Below, piece after piece: positions 57,605 through 64,000 of a stretch of 64,000 nt of DNA. The position numbers were made by a program, and so were the translations under genes. Every line of letters starts with the position of its first letter. Position 1 is the first letter of the stretch. The DNA is taken from NCBI GenBank assembly GCA_007694005.1, contig RECN01000197.1:1-64000 (forward strand), in the 5' to 3' direction. Under the pieces are notes generated by a model, which was not told the DNA's origin, searched no databases, and saw nothing but the letters and a program-made list of their open reading frames with translations. Source of the stretch: Spirochaetaceae bacterium (GTDB lineage: Bacteria; Spirochaetota; Spirochaetia; DSM-27196; SKKC01).

Positions 57605-58372
57605 ATGAAACAGTTTGGACTGGTTGGCATAGGTAAATTCGGACGGCGCATACTCGATGAGCTTCTGAAGCTGGATGTTGAGATCCTGATCCTCGACAAG
57701 AACCCCGAGCTCATCGAACAGTATAAGAACCAGGTGGCTGATGCCTACGTTGCAGACGCATTGAATGAAGAGACTATACAGCAGACGATCCCCTCCGATA
57801 TCGATGTTGTCATTCTCGATACCGTGGATAATATCGACGTATCCATACTTGTCACGCATTATCTCAAGAAGATCGGTGTACGGGAAATCGTCGCAGTCGC
57901 GGGAACCGATCAACACGGTGAGATCCTTTCTGCCGTCGGAGCGACCCGTGTCATATTTCCGAACAAGGAAGCTGCTCTACGGATTGCCCCGACACTGGTC
58001 TCCAGTACCTTGTTTGGCTACTTCCCGATTGCCGAGGATATAGCGGTTGCCGAGATACGTTCTCCCGAGCGTTTCATCGGGATGACCCTGATCGAGTCCG
58101 ACATACGAAACGAACTCGGTATCACCGTGATTGCGGTCCGACGCGCTCTGACAGACAAGTTCGAGTTTGTCTCGGCTGCATACACGCTGTCCGCCGAAGA
58201 TTCGCTACTGATTGTCGCCCCCGAAGAGGCTATCAGCAAGCTGTCGCACGTTCGCCTCGGAGGAGCGTCCGGGGATGTCGAGACGCTTATGCCGCACAGT
58301 GGCCAGCAGCGACGATCCGAACCGCCACGTCGGAGAAAGCCGCGTTGGTCGCTTTTTGGGATGCGGGGATAG
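57605..58372 (+). CDS. ktrA: Potassium uptake regulatory subunit, TrkA/KtrA (RCK) family
   Basis: QFGLVGIGKFGRRILDELLKLDVEILILDKNPELI RCK fold; adjacent to ktrB; basic C-terminal tail. Confidence 0.92.
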   Translation: MKQFGLVGIGKFGRRILDELLKLDVEILILDKNPELIEQYKNQVADAYVADALNEETIQQTIPSDIDVVILDTVDNIDVSILVTHYLKKIGVREIVAVAGTDQHGEILSAVGATRVIFPNKEAALRIAPTLVSSTLFGYFPIAEDIAVAEIRSPERFIGMTLIESDIRNELGITVIAVRRALTDKFEFVSAAYTLSAEDSLLIVAPEEAISKLSHVRLGGASGDVETLMPHSGQQRRSEPPRRRKPRWSLFGMRG

Positions 58373-58476
58373 ACGAGAACTTGTAATGCTATTGGAGAGG
58401 TTGTTCAGCCTTTCCTCCGGTTTGATCGACCAACTCGTGGGTTGCCGATCGCTCGTCTCTCCGCAATACTGGCTTC

Positions 58477-60354
58477 GTGAAATCTTTTCCAAACCCGGAG
58501 CTGACAGAAGTCCTGAAGCATTCCTTCGGCTTCGACGACTTCAAACCCAATCAGCAGCACATCGTTGAGTCCTGGCTTTCGGGGAAAGACGTCTTCGCTG
58601 CGCTCCCGACCGGAGGCGGCAAGTCTCTGTGTTATCAGTTGCCTGCGCTGATTCGTGACGGACTCACTGTCGTGGTCAGCCCCCTGATCGCGCTCATGAA
58701 GGATCAGGTCGACGCGGCGCGCGAGAACGGTATCGCGGCGGCATATCTTAACAGCAGTCAGGATGCGGAAACAGCACGGGCGGTGTGGCGCGATCTCGCG
58801 GCACATCGGGCGAAGCTGCTCTACGTTTCACCCGAGCGTCTTTCGAGCCCGGAGTTCCGGTCTGCGATAGCGGACTTCGGCGTCAGCGCCTTTGCGGTCG
58901 ATGAGGCGCACTGTGTTTCCGAATGGGGGCACGAGTTTCGTCCGGATTACCGTACGCTTGCGAGCCTGCGCCAGGATTTTCCCGAAGCCCCGATCGCCGC
59001 CTTTACGGCAACCGCGACCCGACTGGTACAGGACGACATCGTTGCACAGCTCAGGCTTATCGATCCGGTCATCGTACGCGCAGGTTTTAACAGACCGGAG
59101 ATCACGTATCGTGTTCGCCGGAAATCCGGTGTCGACGCGCAGATTCTCAGGTTCGTTACCGAACACGAGGCGGAACCGGGTATCATCTACCGTTCGACGA
59201 GAAAAGCTACCGAACAGACCGCACAGGTTTTACAGGAACGGGGAGTATCAGCAAAAGCCTATCACGCCGGGCTCGACGATCAGGTGCGAAGCGATGTTCA
59301 GGAAGCCTTCGTTCGCGATGACGTACAGGTCGTCGTAGCGACGATAGCCTTCGGAATGGGGATTGATAAATCAAACGTACGCTGGATCCTGCACGGCGAC
59401 CTGCCAAAGAGCCTGGAAGGCTACTACCAGGAGACCGGACGCGCCGGTCGCGACGGTGAGCCGGCGGATGCGCTTCTTCTGTGGGGGCCGCAGGACATAG
59501 CCATTATTCGCCGTCACATAGGGAATATGCAGGTCGACGAAGAGCGGGATTCCGCAGAGGAAAGACTTCGCGAGGTCCTTCGATACGTCGAAGGCCGCGT
59601 GTGTCGCCGGACGGCGCTTCTGGCGCACTTCGACGAGGAGTTTCCCGGCTCCTGCTCTGCCTGCGACGTGTGCCTGGACGAGCTGACCTTCGAGGACGCG
59701 ACCGTACCCGCCCAGAAGCTGCTCTCGGCTGCCGTGAGAACCGGAGAGGTGTTCGGGACGCATCATCTCGTCGACATAGTGACCGGGACTGCAACGGACA
59801 AGGTGCTCGAACGCGGTCACGAACAGCTGCCGACCTTCGGGGTGGGAGAGGACAGGAACCGCAGCTACTGGATCGCTCTGGCCCGGGATCTGGAGTCGGC
59901 CGGATTTCTGACCCGCAGGCAGACAGATAGTGGCGTCCCGGGCGGTCTCAGACTCAGCACCCGTGGCAGACTTCTTCTGCGGGGCAGGGAGACCTTTGCG
60001 TCCGTACAGCAGGACGCGAGTAACAGCGCGACTGACACCGGCGGAGCCGCCTCCACAAGAGCGGGGGGCAGGCAGGGCGCGCGGAACGTACCCGATACCG
60101 CGCCACTGAGAAGCGACCAGAAGGAGCTTCTGCGCTGCCTGAAGGGGCTTCGCAAGGCCATAGCCCGACAGCGCGGCGTACCGCCCTACATGGTGTTCAG
60201 CGACAAGACGCTGAAGGTAATGGTAAAGAACCGGCCGACGGACCCGCAGGCGCTGCTGCGCTGCCACGGGGTCGGTGACCGGAAACTCGAGGCTTACGGG
60301 GAAGCGTTCTTACGGACGATACGGAATTATCTCGCGACCGGCGAGTGTGAGTGA
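58477..60354 (+). CDS. recQ: ATP-dependent DNA helicase RecQ
   Basis: FAALPTGGGKSLCYQLPAL, VDEAHCVSEWGHEFRPDY, QETGRAGRDGEPADALL, Cys cluster CRRT...CSACDVC, C-terminal HRDC-like region. Confidence 0.95.
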   Translation: MKSFPNPELTEVLKHSFGFDDFKPNQQHIVESWLSGKDVFAALPTGGGKSLCYQLPALIRDGLTVVVSPLIALMKDQVDAARENGIAAAYLNSSQDAETARAVWRDLAAHRAKLLYVSPERLSSPEFRSAIADFGVSAFAVDEAHCVSEWGHEFRPDYRTLASLRQDFPEAPIAAFTATATRLVQDDIVAQLRLIDPVIVRAGFNRPEITYRVRRKSGVDAQILRFVTEHEAEPGIIYRSTRKATEQTAQVLQERGVSAKAYHAGLDDQVRSDVQEAFVRDDVQVVVATIAFGMGIDKSNVRWILHGDLPKSLEGYYQETGRAGRDGEPADALLLWGPQDIAIIRRHIGNMQVDEERDSAEERLREVLRYVEGRVCRRTALLAHFDEEFPGSCSACDVCLDELTFEDATVPAQKLLSAAVRTGEVFGTHHLVDIVTGTATDKVLERGHEQLPTFGVGEDRNRSYWIALARDLESAGFLTRRQTDSGVPGGLRLSTRGRLLLRGRETFASVQQDASNSATDTGGAASTRAGGRQGARNVPDTAPLRSDQKELLRCLKGLRKAIARQRGVPPYMVFSDKTLKVMVKNRPTDPQALLRCHGVGDRKLEAYGEAFLRTIRNYLATGECE

Positions 60355-60425
60355 TCGACGAATGCGAGTGACCGGTCGCTGCCTGCCAGACCACGGTACG
60401 CGAAGGCGTCGCGCCCCACGGCGCG

Positions 60426-61019
60426 TCAGGCTTTGTAGAGACCTTCGATCTGTTCGCGGGCCTGATCGACCACCTGCTGATACTGCGTGGTGAGCTGGGT
60501 CATGTGGTGCTGCAGGGTCTTCGAAAACTCGGGATCCTGAGCGGGGTCGAGGCGTATCTGCTGTCCGGTCTGTCGTGCAAGCTCCTGCTCGCGCTGTCGG
60601 ATCTTTCCCTCGAACTGCTGCCGCAGCTGATCTACGAGCTGTTTCCGGTCCCTGATGTACTGCTGAAGAATGCTCGTGATCTGATCAAATACGGCCGGTA
60701 GATGACGGCTGTCATCGAGGACCGCCTCGAACGCCGGTTGCAGCGCCTGTATACGCGTGAGGTGATTTTCATCACTGGGTAGCGTGAGGTTGCCGAGCAA
60801 TGCGTCGAAGAGTCCCCTGCGAATCTGAGGCCGATGCTCCCGGTCGAAGTCTTTCAGTCTCTTCTTGAGGTTGATGGTCGGGTCGTCGAAGTACTCACTC
60901 AGAAGCTTTCGACCTTTCTGCTTGTTATCGTGAGCCGTCAACGACGCCTTGTCGCTTTTGACGTCTGCCGTACGTTCCAGTGCAAGTTCAAGTGCGCTCT
61001 TAATTTCTGCCATAGTCAT
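60426..61019 (-). CDS. Hypothetical coiled-coil protein
   Basis: MAEIKSALELALERTADVKSDKASLTAHDNKQKGRKLLSEYFDDP...; helical, Gln-rich C-half. Confidence 0.75.
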   Translation of the reverse strand: MTMAEIKSALELALERTADVKSDKASLTAHDNKQKGRKLLSEYFDDPTINLKKRLKDFDREHRPQIRRGLFDALLGNLTLPSDENHLTRIQALQPAFEAVLDDSRHLPAVFDQITSILQQYIRDRKQLVDQLRQQFEGKIRQREQELARQTGQQIRLDPAQDPEFSKTLQHHMTQLTTQYQQVVDQAREQIEGLYKA

Positions 61020-61068
61020 TTGTCCTCAAGGAATTGATAGTTAAAAATACACCGCCTGTCGGGACCTA

Positions 61069-61656
61069 TCAAGACGGCAACGGTATCGCGACAAGTGCAT
61101 CCACCGGCATGTCCCGCTCCTGCACCGGAAGCTCATCATACACCTGAAGATCAAGACATACACCGACCGCCCGACTCCCCGGAGGCCGGACAGACAGAAA
61201 GCGGTCGTAGTACCCGCCGCCGCGACCGAGTCTGAGCCCGGAGCGGGTGAACGCGAGTCCCGGCACAATGATCAGCGAGGCCTCGGATGGACTCCTCCGC
61301 GGAGCAGATGCAGGAGGTTGCAGGATCCCGAATACGCCGCGTTCGAGTTCCCAAGGCCCCGCGATCGCGTGAAAACTCATGACGTGGTCCCGGACGCGGG
61401 GGAGGGCGACCGGTATGTCCTGCTCCCAGAGCCATTCGAGTGTCGGCCAGGTACTGAGCTCCGACGGCATGGACGCAAACGCGAATATCGTGCCTTCCGC
61501 TTCGACGAGCTCCGGCTTCAGGCGGTCGAGAAGCGCCGTTCCGGCTATCGAGTAAAGCTCCTGTGGCAGTGCTCCCATGCGCTCGCCGACGGAGGCACGG
61601 ATCAGCGCTTTCTCAGCACTGATCCGATCCGGTTCAGGCACTGGCCGTGCCGGCAT
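61069..61656 (-). CDS. 5-formyltetrahydrofolate cyclo-ligase family protein
   Basis: VPGLAFTRSGLRLGRGGGYYDRFLS. Confidence 0.92.
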   Translation of the reverse strand: MPARPVPEPDRISAEKALIRASVGERMGALPQELYSIAGTALLDRLKPELVEAEGTIFAFASMPSELSTWPTLEWLWEQDIPVALPRVRDHVMSFHAIAGPWELERGVFGILQPPASAPRRSPSEASLIIVPGLAFTRSGLRLGRGGGYYDRFLSVRPPGSRAVGVCLDLQVYDELPVQERDMPVDALVAIPLPS

Positions 61657-62302
61657 CAGCCGGTTTCTTCCGGGGCGGAGCGGGTTTCTGCGGTTCGCTT
61701 CCGAATGACATGACCTTGTATCCGACAATACCGACATAGATGATCAGAAGCAGCCAGAAAAGATAGCGGGTCGTGATAGACCCCTGCAGGGTACTCCCCA
61801 GGGTGAGCGCGTGAAAGAATGCGGTCGGAAATACAAGATACGCGAGCAGATGGATTCGCTTCCAGGTCTGATACTTGAACTGAAGCGGCTTGAACCACCA
61901 GGAGGCCACCACGGCAAGAATGAGCATGAACAACGCCACGATGCCGAGAAGCTTGCCGGTGTTGAACACGATGCGCCCAGCGTCGTATACGTCGAAGCCA
62001 AGCATAAACAGACCGTGCGAAAGCATGAGAATAAACCCGACCTTACCGAGCGTCCGGTGGTTTTTCAGGAGCTTGCCGCGCGGTGCACCATACTTCTCGA
62101 CCACCGGGAGTTTCGTCCCTATCACAAACTGATAGAACATCAGCACGAAACCGATGAGGGCAGCAGCGCGCGCCGGGTAATAGAAGGCGAGTATTGCGGG
62201 GAACGATCCGGAACCGATATCCCGGCCGAGCTGCAGGCTGAGCTCAAACAAAGGAACCATAGGGATGGCTATGGCAATTGCAATGAGTACTTTCTTGTTC
62301 AT
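61634..62302 (-). CDS. Ferric-reductase-like transmembrane protein (MsrQ/YedZ-like)
   Basis: Multi-TM with paired His: NHRTLGKVGFILMLSHGLFML and WKRIHLLAYLVFPTAFFHALTLG. Confidence 0.78.
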   Translation of the reverse strand: MNKKVLIAIAIAIPMVPLFELSLQLGRDIGSGSFPAILAFYYPARAAALIGFVLMFYQFVIGTKLPVVEKYGAPRGKLLKNHRTLGKVGFILMLSHGLFMLGFDVYDAGRIVFNTGKLLGIVALFMLILAVVASWWFKPLQFKYQTWKRIHLLAYLVFPTAFFHALTLGSTLQGSITTRYLFWLLLIIYVGIVGYKVMSFGSEPQKPAPPRKKPADAGTASA

Positions 62303-62412
62303 GAGAATGCGAGATTATCACGGAGCGCGCGTATCATCAAGATTCGTCGCTCAAGGACCGTTTGCTTCAAACGCGCATCGGCGGTACCCTTGTGATGGAG
62401 GATATTCGTTTT

Positions 62413-63393
62413 ATGGAATACAAGCGACTGGGTTCATCAGGATTGAAGGTAAGCGAGCTTTCATTCGGCTCGTGGGTAACGTTTTCGACGCAGCTTGACG
62501 TTGAGCAGGGTAAAGCCTGCATGCATGCGGCCTACGACGCCGGGGTCAACTTCTTCGATAACGCCGAAGTGTACGCCAAGGGAGAATCCGAGCGCATCAT
62601 GGGACGCATACTCGCGGACTCCGGCTGGCGACGGGACTCGTATATCGTCTCGAGCAAGGTTTTCGGCGGGGCGATAGATAACCCCGGGCCGACACAGCGG
62701 GGCTTGAGCCGAAAGCACGTCTACGATGCCTGCCATCAGGCACTGGAACGGCTGCGGGTAGACTACCTCGACCTGTACTTCTGCCATAGACCCGATCCGG
62801 AAGTGCCGATCGAAGAGACCGTGTTCGCCATGACCGAGCTGATCAGGCAGGGCAAGGTTCTGTACTGGGGAACCTCCGAGTGGAGCGCACAGGAGCTTAT
62901 GCAGGCGTACAGCGTTGCACGACAGTACAACATGATCCCCCCGACCATGGAGCAGCCTCAGTACAACATGCTGCACCGGGAGCGTTTCGAAAAAGAGTAC
63001 GAGCGCCTGTATACGGAGATAGGGCTGGGAACAACCATCTGGTCACCGCTCGGAAGCGGGATTCTGACCGGCAAGTACAACGACGGTATCCCCGAGGGCT
63101 CCAGAGCCACGCTGCCGGGTTACGAATGGCTCAGGAAGATGATGGAAGAGAAACTCGGCGGACCGACAAAGGCCACGCTGCAGAAGCTCGGCGAGCTCGC
63201 GAATGACCTCGACATGAGTCAGGCGACACTCGCTCTCGCGTGGTGCCTGAAGAATCCCAACGTCAGCACCGTCATTACCGGCGCTTCCAAGGTCGAGCAG
63301 GTTACCGAAAACATGAAAGCGGTCGACGCGAAAGAGAAGCTGACACCCGAGGTCATGGAGCGCATCGAGGAAATTCTCGACAACAAACCCTGA
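62413..63393 (+). CDS. Aldo/keto reductase (voltage-gated K+ channel beta-subunit-like)
   Basis: [81 protein letters not shown]. Confidence 0.93.
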   Translation: MEYKRLGSSGLKVSELSFGSWVTFSTQLDVEQGKACMHAAYDAGVNFFDNAEVYAKGESERIMGRILADSGWRRDSYIVSSKVFGGAIDNPGPTQRGLSRKHVYDACHQALERLRVDYLDLYFCHRPDPEVPIEETVFAMTELIRQGKVLYWGTSEWSAQELMQAYSVARQYNMIPPTMEQPQYNMLHRERFEKEYERLYTEIGLGTTIWSPLGSGILTGKYNDGIPEGSRATLPGYEWLRKMMEEKLGGPTKATLQKLGELANDLDMSQATLALAWCLKNPNVSTVITGASKVEQVTENMKAVDAKEKLTPEVMERIEEILDNKP

Positions 63394-64000
63394 TCACGAA
63401 GCCCCCGGAAACACCGCCCCGTAGACGCGATGCCGCATGGCGCGGCGTCGTTCACGACGGCACCGCCTCGCGAGCAGTAGCATGCGCCTGCACGAGGCGG
63501 GACCGGGGGGCTTTCCCCCGTACACGAGCAGCTGAGCATCGCTGACGGTCCGCCTTACGCACGAGCCGTGCGCGGGCAGGCGGTCGGCGACCGCAGCTCC
63601 CCACTCGGCATACCCGCTTCGCGCCGGAGTCGCCACCCCAAGCCCCGCGCTCGCGCGTATGAGCTCGCCGAGGCACCAGTCGGCGTACGCCGTCTGAGGC
63701 AGCCTGCGGGCCCGCAGACGCCGTCGTGCATCAATCAGAGCCATGGCCGCCAGACCAAAGGCAGACAACAGCACAATCAGACCCAGTGCCGCACCGAGGC
63801 GGCGAAGGACGGGACCGTCAGGTGTGTCCGTGGCCGGAGCGCTGGAGGGCGCGGGTCCCGGCGCGGTGTCAACCGCTGTCCCGTTACTGCGTTCATCGAG
63901 CGTGTCGGATGTCTCTATACCGAGTTCGGCGAGCTGCCGTTCGGTGAGTCCGTCCGGCTCACCAGCCGAACCCGAGACCCAGTCGGCGAAGCTTCCCGCG
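63394..64000 (-). CDS. C-terminal part of a membrane protein, possibly transglutaminase/DUF4129-like; extends beyond the window
   Basis: Frame open to the edge (AGSFADWVSGSAGEPDGLTERQLAELGIETS...), one TM, then RARRLPQTAYADWCLGELIRASAGLGVATPARSGYAEWGAAVADRL. Confidence 0.5.
   Translation of the reverse strand, partial: AGSFADWVSGSAGEPDGLTERQLAELGIETSDTLDERSNGTAVDTAPGPAPSSAPATDTPDGPVLRRLGAALGLIVLLSAFGLAAMALIDARRRLRARRLPQTAYADWCLGELIRASAGLGVATPARSGYAEWGAAVADRLPAHGSCVRRTVSDAQLLVYGGKPPGPASCRRMLLLARRCRRERRRAMRHRVYGAVFPGAS

Noticed and set aside
63391-63396. TGATCA shared between two convergent stop codons
   Set aside because: Two adjacent stops form a palindrome by chance; no further symmetry supports a site.

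Overview
A 64 kb, gene-dense, GC-rich bacterial chromosomal window. The gene content suggests a spirochaete: paired TIGR03546/TIGR03545-like proteins, a Rex-family regulator, fliS and several spirochaete-style hypotheticals. This assignment is inference; no database was searched. Most of the window is housekeeping: two Dpp/Opp-type peptide ABC transporter operons, mnmE/mnmG/rsmG, a soluble lytic transglycosylase, ftsK, rex, an aroD-aroE fusion, PIN-PhoH, fliS, polA, coaE, cysE, NUDIX, tRNA-Cys, ndk, an HtrA-like protease, an adenylate cyclase/AAA/TPR protein next to a cNMP-binding protein, an M20 peptidase, ktrB/ktrA, recQ, 5-FTHF cyclo-ligase, a ferric-reductase-like protein and an aldo/keto reductase. 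I saw no CRISPR array, rRNA, prophage or transposase. The most interesting signals are: (1) four back-to-back hairpins between the solute-binding-protein and permease genes of the second peptide operon, with a single long hairpin at the same place in the first operon; (2) a Cys-rich CX3CX4CX3C insertion in the Rex homologue; (3) an EAL phosphodiesterase gene split by an apparent -1 frameshift at a GTGA stop/start overlap; (4) a 45-aa hydrophobic ORF fused by GTGA overlap to the end of the first peptide operon; (5) a beta-propeller-like protein carrying a degenerate polysaccharide-deacetylase-like domain; (6) extra domains inserted in a peptide permease and its ATPase.
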